This document shows, piece by piece, positions 7,882-13,912 of a DNA stretch of 14,918 nt. The stretch is from an uncultured Bacteroidales bacterium (GTDB lineage: Bacteria > Bacteroidota > Bacteroidia > Bacteroidales > UBA932), in the NCBI GenBank assembly GCA_900546395.1, contig URDD01000062.1:1-14918 (forward strand), written 5' to 3'. The first letter of the stretch is position 1. The number at the start of each line of letters is the position of its first letter. The position numbers and the translations under genes are program-made. The notes beneath the pieces are model-generated. The model searched no databases. It saw only the letters and a program-made list of their open reading frames with translations, and was not told the DNA's origin.

Positions 7882-8397
7882 CTATCTGAATTCCTGAAAA
7901 GTACCGTCATCATAAAACACCATTATGCGTGTCGCTTTCCTCTGACGTACAGTTTGTTGAGTAGCGAAAGGCTGTGTCTGACCCGGCTGTGAGAATTGAG
8001 TATTTCTTATAGTATCCAGGGGGTGTGTGGAAATATTCGATTCTGAGTGAGTTGAAGCGTCGTCTATCGGAAAGAGCAGACCATCAGGTACGGTATTTCC
8101 GTTTTGTGTGTTTGTTTCATCGTTGGAAACATCTTCCCGGCTTGATTCGGTACATAACGGAGATACCTCTTGTTTGGAAGCGGATGATTGTTTATACATT
8201 TTTCCACTACCCATTATAAGCCAGTCAATGTTCAGTTCAGGAAAAGCAGCAATAGTATTTTTGATAAAATCAAACCCTGGTTTGTTCCTTCCTGCAAGGA
8301 TATGCGAAATGCTGGCAGGAGCTACTTTGACTTTTGTTGCAAACTGAGCCTGTGTTATATTTTCTGCTTCTAAAAACTGCTGTAACCTACGATTCAT
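7882..8397 (-). CDS. XRE-family helix-turn-helix transcriptional regulator
   Basis: A 171-residue DNA-binding protein. Residues 1-62 form a Cro/CI-type helix-turn-helix domain: RLQQFLEAENITQAQFATKV, then APASISHILAGRNKPGFDF with the recognition helix about 27-36, and the stabilising helix ending NIDWLIMGSGKMY. Residues 70-150 are polar and low in complexity (Ser, Thr, Asn, Gln), probably a flexible linker. The last 20 residues (KATRIMVFYDDGTFQEFR) form a short conserved-looking beta unit seen at the ends of similar Bacteroidota regulators. No ligand or protease domain is present. The start is fixed by the upstream palindrome and promoter. The target is unknown; auto-repression is the simplest reading. 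pyrD behind it has its own promoter. Confidence 0.85.
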   Translation of the reverse strand: MNRRLQQFLEAENITQAQFATKVKVAPASISHILAGRNKPGFDFIKNTIAAFPELNIDWLIMGSGKMYKQSSASKQEVSPLCTESSREDVSNDETNTQNGNTVPDGLLFPIDDASTHSESNISTHPLDTIRNTQFSQPGQTQPFATQQTVRQRKATRIMVFYDDGTFQEFR

Positions 8398-8424
8398 ATT
8401 TGTAAAACATTTATTTACAAATAT
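8396..8424. promoter_or_regulatory. Perfect 11-bp palindromic operator candidate over the XRE gene start
   Basis: ATATTTGTAAA (8396-8406) and TTTACAAATAT (8414-8424) are exact reverse complements separated by 7 bases. The left arm touches the XRE start codon (8395-8397) and the right arm overlaps the predicted -7 element. A dimeric regulator bound here would block its own transcription start. The arms are A/T-rich, so chance is possible, but an 11/11 match in this position is striking. Confidence 0.6.
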
Positions 8425-8425
8425 A
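8418..8425 (-). promoter_or_regulatory. -7 element for the XRE gene
   Basis: On the minus strand this is TATATTTG, an exact match to the Bacteroidota -7 consensus TAnnTTTG. A TTTG lies 16 bases further upstream, slightly closer than the usual -33 spacing. Transcription would begin only about 10-15 bases before the ATG, giving a very short leader inside the operator. Confidence 0.5.
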
Positions 8426-8869
8426 GATATTATTTTCTTAACAAATGTAATATTTGATAAATTTAGTATTGTATATAATTAACAAGATATAAAATATATA
8501 CCTAAATAAGATATATATATAATAGAGTATAAAATTCTGTATTTTAGTATATTAGATTATAATATAATACTAATTACAAACATATATGAGACGTAGAGAT
8601 ACAATTTACGGTATCAATATAAATAAATATTTTAGATTATATGGTGTAAATAGTTGATTTTATGTATTATAAATATGCAACATATCTGACATAAAGATTT
8701 CTAATGTTAATTTTGTAAACTATGTTAATATTTACAAGAATACATAAATAAATTAAATGACAGTTTAGTACTATTAATTTAGACTTAGTAATTGTTAATT
8801 AGTTTTGTAAATTGCGCCGATTGTACTGGAATTATTCCTGGAGTCTCTATTTTTTCTATAATTCGAGAC
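8425..8869. other. A/T-rich divergent intergenic spacer
   Basis: About 450 bases between the XRE promoter and the queA promoter with no credible gene. By eye most of it is A or T, with TATATA and TAATA runs. Notable content: a second TTGTAAA...TTTACAA pair (8713-8719 and 8731-8737), a TTTTGTAAA at 8803-8811, and plus-strand matches to TAnnTTTG at 8708-8715 and 8800-8807. A 23-codon ATG frame at 8586 has no supporting features. I saw no tRNA-like fold and no DnaA-box cluster. Confidence 0.6.
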
Positions 8870-8887
8870 AATTATGTAATTTCGCAT
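8870..8887 (+). promoter_or_regulatory. Promoter-like core for queA
   Basis: AATTATGTAATTTCGCAT, identical to the element upstream of pyrD. It includes TAATTTCG (8877-8884), close to TAnnTTTG. It lies about 55 bases before the ATG at 8942, the same distance as for pyrD. This supports 8942 as the real start, because the longer frame from 8792 would contain the promoter. Confidence 0.55.
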
Positions 8888-8941
8888 TCAAATGACTTAT
8901 GCGGAATTTTGATAAGATTCCGTTTAAAAACAAATTGTACG

Positions 8942-10153
8942 ATGATACCAGAAATCAGAATAGAAGATTACAACTATCCTCTCCCCGATGATAGGATTGC
9001 TAAATATCCGCTGCAGAAGCGGGATTCGTCTAAATTGCTAAAATATAGTGATGGCACTGTGTCTGAATATATTTTCCGGGAACTGCCGTCACTCCTGCCT
9101 GAAAATGCCATCATGGTTTTTAACGACACTAAAGTAGTGCCTGCAAGACTGCATTTTCAGAAAGAAACAGGTGCGCATATTGAGATTTTCTGTCTTGAAC
9201 CTGTAATGCCTGTCGAATATAACCTTATTTTCGCCACAACAGAGTCCTGCAGATGGAAATGCATTGTAGGAAACGTAAAGAAATGGAAATCTGATAAATT
9301 GTCTGTAATTAATCCGGACGGCAATGAACAGGTAGGTAATCTCGGGCTTAAGGCATCACTTGTAGAGAGAGCCGGAGAAACGTCTGTCGTGGAGTTTTCC
9401 TGGGAAGGAGGGCTTCCTTTTTCCAGCGTCCTTGAGATTTGCGGATCAATACCTATCCCCCCATATCTCAACAGGGATACAGAGTCGATTGACCTTGAGA
9501 GGTATCAGACTCTCTATGCCAAGTTCCGTGGTTCTGTTGCCGCTCCTACTGCAGGACTGCACTTTACTGATGAAGTCCTTTCTGCCATTAAGAATAAAGG
9601 CATTGATACTGAGACTGTATGCCTTCATGTCGGCGCAGGTACTTTCCTGCCGGTAAAAAGTCAGGAGATTGCAGGCCATATTATGCACCGGGAACCTTTC
9701 GTAGTCACAAAATCTTTCTTGGAAGATCTCAGACAAGGAGGAAAGCCGGTAATTGCTGTGGGAACGACTTCAGTCAGGACTCTTGAATCCTTATATTATA
9801 TAGGTGTAAGCTGCATAGAAACAGGAAAACCGGCAGATGTATCCCAGTGGGCGCCTTATGAGAGAGAATATCCGTATTCTATGGAAGAGGCTTTGGATGC
9901 AATCCTTTCGTATATGGATAAAGAGTCTCTTGGTAGTCTGAGTGCGGGAACACGCATTATCATTGTTCCTGGATTCAAGTTCAGGGTGGTCGACATACTG
10001 GTGACGAATTTCCATCAGCCACAGAGTACACTTCTGTTGCTGATTTCTGCTTTTGTTGACGGTGATTGGAAAACAATTTACAATTATGCTCTTTCAAATG
10101 GGTTTCGTTTTTTGAGTTATGGAGACAGTTCGGTTTTATTCCGAAAGAAATAA
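8942..10153 (+). CDS. queA: S-adenosylmethionine:tRNA ribosyltransferase-isomerase, long Bacteroidota paralogue (QueA family)
   Basis: A 403-residue QueA-family protein. QueA transfers and isomerises the ribosyl group of S-adenosylmethionine onto 7-aminomethyl-7-deazaguanine in tRNA, giving epoxyqueuosine. Family blocks are present in order: YNYPLPDDRIAKYP (10-23), MVFNDTKVVPARLHF (58-72), IEIFCLEP (80-87), GSVAAPTAGLHFTDEVL (197-213), LHVGAGTFLPVKS (228-240), AVGTTSVRTLES (272-283), VTNFHQPQSTLLLLISAF (354-371) and FRFLSYGDSSVL (388-399). E. coli QueA is 356 residues. The extra length here is mainly an insertion after TTSVRTLES (about 284-335) and altered central strands (95-165). Bacteroidales often carry a classic QueA plus this longer form, so this may not be the main QueA. 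The frame extends upstream to 8792, but ATG 8942 matches family N-termini and follows the promoter. Confidence 0.85.
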   Translation: MIPEIRIEDYNYPLPDDRIAKYPLQKRDSSKLLKYSDGTVSEYIFRELPSLLPENAIMVFNDTKVVPARLHFQKETGAHIEIFCLEPVMPVEYNLIFATTESCRWKCIVGNVKKWKSDKLSVINPDGNEQVGNLGLKASLVERAGETSVVEFSWEGGLPFSSVLEICGSIPIPPYLNRDTESIDLERYQTLYAKFRGSVAAPTAGLHFTDEVLSAIKNKGIDTETVCLHVGAGTFLPVKSQEIAGHIMHREPFVVTKSFLEDLRQGGKPVIAVGTTSVRTLESLYYIGVSCIETGKPADVSQWAPYEREYPYSMEEALDAILSYMDKESLGSLSAGTRIIIVPGFKFRVVDILVTNFHQPQSTLLLLISAFVDGDWKTIYNYALSNGFRFLSYGDSSVLFRKK

Positions 10154-10196
10154 TCAAATAACCGCAAAAAATTGATGCACTTTTTTTATAAATCCA

Positions 10197-10204
10197 TATA
10201 TTTG
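10197..10204 (+). promoter_or_regulatory. Promoter -7 element for the acyltransferase gene
   Basis: TATATTTG matches TAnnTTTG exactly, with a TTG at 10172-10174 about 22 bases upstream as a possible -33 element. The start codon at 10294 is 89 bases further on, giving a leader of roughly 80 bases. The leader holds an imperfect direct repeat, GGATTTCAGAC (10230-10240) and GGATTCAGAC (10250-10259). Confidence 0.5.
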
Positions 10205-10293
10205 TAATAAACTGTTTAGAATTTGTTTTGGATTTCAGACAAAATTCAAGGATTCAGACTCCAAAACAGGTTCTATGTACTAAAAACTAAATT

Positions 10294-11469
10294 ATGGTAG
10301 ATTTATCTGAATTTGAGAGTATCAGCCCCTATACTGATGAAGAGGCGGTCGTAGCGTTGGGAAAGGTGGCTGACAATCCGGTGATAACTGAGATTTCACA
10401 ATATTTTTTCCCTGACCAATCTCCTGATTTCTTGAAAAACAGGCTGAAAAGTGTAAGAAGCATAGACGATTTCCAGGTTATGGTGATGTCAAAAGTCATT
10501 GAGTGGGTAATTGAACATACTGCTCACAATTTCTCTTATGACGGCATTGCCAATATCGACAAGACAAAAGGAAAGTTCCTTGCATTGTCTAATCACAGGG
10601 ATATTATCCTTGATCCTGCGATAACCCAGCTCGTCCTTTATAGAAACGGTATTCCTATGACGGAAATTGCCGTAGGTGACAATCTTATTACTGACAAGTT
10701 CATTGAGTACCTGATACGTTCCAACAGAATGATCAAGGTTGTAAGAGGAATCTCTGCAAGAGAGCTTTATCTGTCGTCACAGCTTCTTTCCAGATATATA
10801 AGGCTTAACATTACCGAGCAGAAAAGCTCAATTTGGCTTGCCCAGAGACAGGGACGTACAAAAGACGGACTTGATATGACAGAGCAGGGATTGCTCAAGA
10901 TGCTTGATATGAGCGGGACTTCAGATTTCAGGAAAAATTTCGAGGAATTGAATATTCTGCCTATGAGCATTTCATATGAGCTTGAGCCATGCGATGTGCT
11001 GAAAGCCAGAGAACTTCTTATATCACGTAGCCAGAAATATGTCAAGCAGCCGCTGGAAGACCTTAACAGCATCCTTACCGGAATCAAGCAGCAGAAAGGG
11101 AATATTCACTTGAATATAGGCAAACCTCTTACTTCAGAGGAAATCGCTGTAGCGTCTCTGTGTGACAAGAATGACCGTTACCAGCTCATTCGTCATGCTG
11201 TCGATTTGAGAGTTATAGAAGGATACAGGCTTTGGAAGACGAACTATATAGCGTATGACCTTGTCAATCACGGGTTCAAATATTCTGATAAATATACTCC
11301 TGAGGATGTAGAGAAGTTTACGGCTTATATGGAACACCAGCTTGATACGGTTGAGAAAACTCTTAATCGTGCTGATCTTCGCACCATTTTCCTTAATATT
11401 TATGCCAATCCGGTCGTGTCAAAAGAAATGTTGCGTGTAGATCACCGTCTCCCTGGATGGAAAGAGTAA
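10294..11469 (+). CDS. PlsC/LPLAT-like glycerophospholipid acyltransferase family protein
   Basis: A 391-residue protein resembling the acyltransferases annotated as 1-acyl-glycerol-3-phosphate acyltransferase-like in Bacteroidota and some Proteobacteria. The putative catalytic block is LALSNHRDIILDP (96-108) with His101. A strand-rich region FIEYLIRSNRMIKVVRG (136-152) corresponds to the usual motif II. The block IWLAQRQGRTKDGLD (180-194) corresponds to the phosphate-binding EGxR motif III, with Gln186 where Glu is usual. ILPMSISYELEP (221-232) fits motif IV. No membrane helix or signal peptide is obvious, so the enzyme would be peripheral at the inner membrane. The C-terminal 80 residues are helical and of unknown role. 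Its own promoter and a strong downstream terminator suggest a single-gene unit. The exact acyl acceptor is not known. Confidence 0.75.
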   Translation: MVDLSEFESISPYTDEEAVVALGKVADNPVITEISQYFFPDQSPDFLKNRLKSVRSIDDFQVMVMSKVIEWVIEHTAHNFSYDGIANIDKTKGKFLALSNHRDIILDPAITQLVLYRNGIPMTEIAVGDNLITDKFIEYLIRSNRMIKVVRGISARELYLSSQLLSRYIRLNITEQKSSIWLAQRQGRTKDGLDMTEQGLLKMLDMSGTSDFRKNFEELNILPMSISYELEPCDVLKARELLISRSQKYVKQPLEDLNSILTGIKQQKGNIHLNIGKPLTSEEIAVASLCDKNDRYQLIRHAVDLRVIEGYRLWKTNYIAYDLVNHGFKYSDKYTPEDVEKFTAYMEHQLDTVEKTLNRADLRTIFLNIYANPVVSKEMLRVDHRLPGWKE

Positions 11470-11504
11470 GTATATTTCCTGTGAAGGTAGAGGAAAACAT
11501 AAAG

Positions 11505-11537
11505 GAGCCGACCCAAAAGGGTCGGTTCTGTCATTTT
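11505..11537 (+). terminator. Intrinsic terminator after the acyltransferase gene
   Basis: GAGCCGACCC (11505-11514) pairs with GGGTCGGTTC (11519-11528) across an AAAA loop, giving a 10-bp stem with one G-T pair. TGTCATTTT follows. It lies 36 bases after the stop codon at 11469. The tail is a short, imperfect T-run, but the stem is strong. Confidence 0.85.
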
Positions 11538-11742
11538 ATAATCTTATGAAGTCGCAGTCGGAAGGTTCTTCCAGAGTTCCGCTTCGCTTCATCCACCCTT
11601 CCGACTTTGTCGTCAGGGAGCCGCTCACAAGGCCGCGGCCGGCCATGCTCTGTAATTGAACCTTCGACTTTTCAAGTATGCGATCTGACCGCTGCTTTAG
11701 GTCTTCCTTTGTGATTTCATCATGGAAATCTGATAGTTCTAC
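11536..11742 (-). pseudogene. 68-codon open frame in a G/C-rich island; possible gene remnant
   Basis: On the minus strand the frame is open from just after a TAA at 11743-11745 to the TAA at 11536-11538. The only ATG codons are internal: 11644-11646, giving 36 residues, and 11590-11592. The translation begins VELSDFHDEITKEDLKQRSD, looks helical for its first 32 residues, and ends EEPSDCDFIRL. It contains the all-G/C stretch GGCCGCGGCCGGCC (11631-11644, plus strand). The opposite strand also carries a 37-codon ATG frame from 11546, so neither is proven coding. Both ends are bracketed by terminator hairpins. It may be the tail of a decayed gene, a dispersed intergenic repeat or a structured RNA. 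I do not recognise the protein. Confidence 0.3.
11556..11606. repeat. Inverted repeat inside the G/C-rich island
   Basis: AGTCGGAAGG (11556-11565) and CCTTCCGACT (11597-11606) are exact reverse complements around a 31-base loop. They could form a stable 10-bp stem on either strand. No T-run adjoins it, so it is not an obvious terminator. Confidence 0.5.
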
Positions 11743-11750
11743 TTATACAA

Positions 11751-11804
11751 ATAAAGAGAAGTGACCACAAGAAGTCTTATGACTTTTGGGTTCACCCTCT
11801 TTAT
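11751..11804. terminator. Bidirectional terminator hairpin downstream of the flavodoxin-fold gene
   Basis: The left arm (11751-11776) and right arm (11781-11804) pair around TTAT with a few bulges. The paired blocks are ATAAAGAG with CTCTTTAT, GTGA with TCAC, and AAGTC with GACTT. On the minus strand the stem ends in CTCTTTATTTG, and on the plus strand in CTCTTTATATTATTTT, so both directions have T-rich tails. It lies 22 bases past the stop at 11827. Confidence 0.7.
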
Positions 11805-11826
11805 ATTATTTTAATGAAGGATATGG

Positions 11827-12402
11827 TCAGTACTCCCGGCATATCTCCAGGCCACGGCTGACTGCCTCGGAGATTTTCTTTTCTATTTCTTCCGGTGTGC
11901 TGTAGTCCATATTTTCTGCAGATACGGTAATGACTTCTCCAAGTCCCCAAAGGAAACTTATTGCTTTCAGGTAAGGGGTTGCCTGCTCAAGAGGGTCTCC
12001 GGTGCGGATATTCATTCCACGTGTCGTTATATATAGGAGCTTCTGGCATTTGCACAGACCGTAACACTCTTTTTCATTGCTGCTGAATGTAATTCCGAAG
12101 AGTGACATATTTTCTATAAATAGTTTCAATATGCCGGGAAAACTCATGTCCCAGAAAGGTGCTGCTATCACGACTCTGTCTGCAGCAGCTATTTTCCGTG
12201 CCGTATCTGCATATTCAACAGGAACATAGCCGGATGCCCTTTCGTCCAGGATTTTTGAATCTACGGCCGGATAAGCAGAGCCTTCAAGCTTTATATGCTC
12301 GATTTCATATTTCTTTGACAGCTCTTCCATAATAGGCTCGGCTATACGCCTTGTCCTGGAATCCTGTCTCATACAGCAATCTATATAAACCAGATGTTCC
12401 AT
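11827..12402 (-). CDS. Flavodoxin-fold NAD(P)H-dependent oxidoreductase (AzoR/Flavodoxin_2-like)
   Basis: A 191-residue protein with the flavodoxin_2/NQO-AzoR fold. The phosphate-binding loop follows strand 1: VYIDCCMRQDSRTRRIAEPI (5-24), corresponding to the SxxRxxS-type FMN loop. The flavin-contacting segment AAPFWDMSFPGILKLFIENM (80-99) corresponds to the PxxNFSxPxxLK motif of azoreductases and quinone reductases. TTRGM (126-130) fits the third FMN loop. Such enzymes use NAD(P)H and FMN to reduce quinones or azo and nitro compounds by two electrons. The extra cysteines (9, 10, 113, 117, 119) are not typical. It follows the nitroreductase gene by 27 bases and is the last gene of the operon. 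The physiological substrate is unknown. Confidence 0.8.
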   Translation of the reverse strand: MEHLVYIDCCMRQDSRTRRIAEPIMEELSKKYEIEHIKLEGSAYPAVDSKILDERASGYVPVEYADTARKIAAADRVVIAAPFWDMSFPGILKLFIENMSLFGITFSSNEKECYGLCKCQKLLYITTRGMNIRTGDPLEQATPYLKAISFLWGLGEVITVSAENMDYSTPEEIEKKISEAVSRGLEICREY

Positions 12403-12429
12403 AGATTTTATAGTTTGGAATACGACTTA

Positions 12430-12960
12430 TTATCTTACATAATGTATGTAGTCCGCTTTTCTCGGCTTAGGCTCTTTTGGTGCAGGATCTGCCGGATATC
12501 CGAGTATGCAGAAGCCGATACCTTCGTAGTTTCCGCTGATGCCCCATTTTTCCAGCATCCGGAGTCCTTCTTCTGATTCGAATATCTCTTTCGCACGGTG
12601 AATCCAGCAGCTTGCCACTCCCAGCGAGTGAGCGGCGTTCATAAGATTGCCCATTACCAGTGAGCCGTCATACAGATATGTGCGGCACTCTTTTGACGCA
12701 AGCACAGCGATTACTGCAGGTGCTCCGTAAAACGGATCGGACTCTGTGCCCAAAATCTCTGCATTAAGAACAGAGAGTCTGTCCCTTGTGGTCTTGTCTG
12801 TAATTGCTATCATTATCGCAGACTGCATACCACGTCCGCAAGGGGCGAATGTTCCGGCTTCCAGGATCTTATCAAGCACTTCACCTGATGGCATTGCATC
12901 AGGATTATATTTCTTTATGCTCCTTCTTGTCGTGAGACATTCCAATACTTTGTTTTCCAT
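12430..12960 (-). CDS. Nitroreductase-family FMN oxidoreductase
   Basis: A 176-residue nitroreductase-fold protein. The N-terminal FMN-phosphate motif TTRRSIKKYNPDAMP (10-24) is typical. It is followed by LDKILEAGTFAPCGRGMQSA (29-48), the alanine/proline-rich GAPAVIAVLAS (79-89), SLVMGNLMNAAHSLGVASCWIHRA (100-123) and the closing IGFCILGYPAD (148-158) with a basic tail. The subfamily binds FMN as a homodimer and reduces nitroaromatics, quinones or enones with NAD(P)H. ATG 12960 sits one base after the MscS stop (TAATATG), so translation is probably coupled. Two adjacent FMN enzymes suggest a shared redox or detoxification role, but the substrate is unknown. Confidence 0.88.
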   Translation of the reverse strand: MENKVLECLTTRRSIKKYNPDAMPSGEVLDKILEAGTFAPCGRGMQSAIMIAITDKTTRDRLSVLNAEILGTESDPFYGAPAVIAVLASKECRTYLYDGSLVMGNLMNAAHSLGVASCWIHRAKEIFESEEGLRMLEKWGISGNYEGIGFCILGYPADPAPKEPKPRKADYIHYVR

Positions 12961-12961
12961 A

Positions 12962-13885
12962 TTAATTCTGTTTCATGTGCACATCCATCTGAGGGAATGG
13001 GAAGCCGATTCCGTTCTTGGGTAGTGTGGTGTATATGACCTCATTGAGATCGTAGAAGACATCCCAGTAGTCCTCTTTCTTCACCCATACTCTTACCAGA
13101 TATTCTACTGCGCTGTCCTTTAGTGCATTTACAGCAATCAAAGGCTCAGCCGGTGCGCCTGTTGCAGTATAAAGTATTCTTTTTTCGGCATCCACGATTG
13201 ATTTCAATACAGATTTCACATGTTCTGCCTCAGTACCGTATTCCACGCCTACAAGCCATTCAACGCGCCTCATCGTATTCATGGAGAAATTGTTGATGGT
13301 CCCGTTTGAAAGACTTCCATTAGGAATGACTATTATCCTGTTGTCTGTAGTAGTGAGTTTGGTGCTGACTATGTTCACATCGGTGACTGTACCTGAGTAT
13401 CCGTTTTCTGTTTCAATGAAATCTCCGGCCTTGAAAGGCTTGAAGACCAGAAGCATAATACCTCCTGCGAAATTCTGGACAGTACCGCTCAATGCCATAC
13501 CTATGGCCATACCTCCGGCAGCAAGCAGGGCTGCGAGAGATGTCGTGTTTACACCCAGAGTGCCTACAGTTATAATTATAAGAATCACCATAAGGGCGAT
13601 GCTTGTCAGACTCTCGACGAAAGATGCTATTGCTTTTTCTGTCTTTCTCTTTGCAAAAATAGACCTGAGCATCTGGCGGATCTTCTTTATCAGCCATGCT
13701 CCGATGAAATATATCAGCAGAGCAAGGAGTACTTTGAGTCCGAATCGTATGATATCTTCAATAATCTGCGGTATAAGCTCCTCAATAGGAGTCGTAGCCA
13801 ATTTTTCCAGAGTTTCCTTTGCGCTGTTTTCAAACTGGCTTACTTTTGCCGTATCTACGGCAGGCAACTGGTATGGTAAGAACAT
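12962..13885 (-). CDS. MscS-family small-conductance mechanosensitive channel
   Basis: A 307-residue inner-membrane channel. An N-terminal amphipathic stretch (about 1-45) precedes TM1 (about 48-66), TM2 (about 93-111) and the Gly/Ala-rich pore helix TM3 (about 115-148; TTSLAALLAAGGMAIGMALS then GTVQNFAGGIMLLVFKPF). The cytoplasmic beta domain follows with KAGDFIETENGYSGTVTDVNI (152-172), IIVIPNGSLSNGTINNFS (184-201) and the closing GIGFPFPQMDVH (292-303). This is the three-helix MscS core, close in length to E. coli MscS (286). Such channels release osmolytes when membrane tension rises. It starts 27 bases after the cysteate synthase stop, so they are probably co-transcribed. Confidence 0.93.
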   Translation of the reverse strand: MFLPYQLPAVDTAKVSQFENSAKETLEKLATTPIEELIPQIIEDIIRFGLKVLLALLIYFIGAWLIKKIRQMLRSIFAKRKTEKAIASFVESLTSIALMVILIIITVGTLGVNTTSLAALLAAGGMAIGMALSGTVQNFAGGIMLLVFKPFKAGDFIETENGYSGTVTDVNIVSTKLTTTDNRIIVIPNGSLSNGTINNFSMNTMRRVEWLVGVEYGTEAEHVKSVLKSIVDAEKRILYTATGAPAEPLIAVNALKDSAVEYLVRVWVKKEDYWDVFYDLNEVIYTTLPKNGIGFPFPQMDVHMKQN

Positions 13886-13912
13886 TTTTTGTCGTCTGTA
13901 TGTTTTTAAGGT

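Noticed and set aside
8586..8657. 23-codon ATG frame in the A/T-rich spacer
   Set aside because: Too short, no supporting start signals, and expected by chance.
8792..8941. 50-residue N-terminal extension of QueA
   Set aside because: It contains the predicted promoter (8870-8887) and does not resemble QueA N-termini; ATG 8942 is a better start.
10163..10187. A-run and T-run after queA as a terminator
   Set aside because: The only stem is A-T pairs between AAAAAA and TTTTTTT with no G/C core, and it overlaps the next promoter's spacer. Too weak to call.
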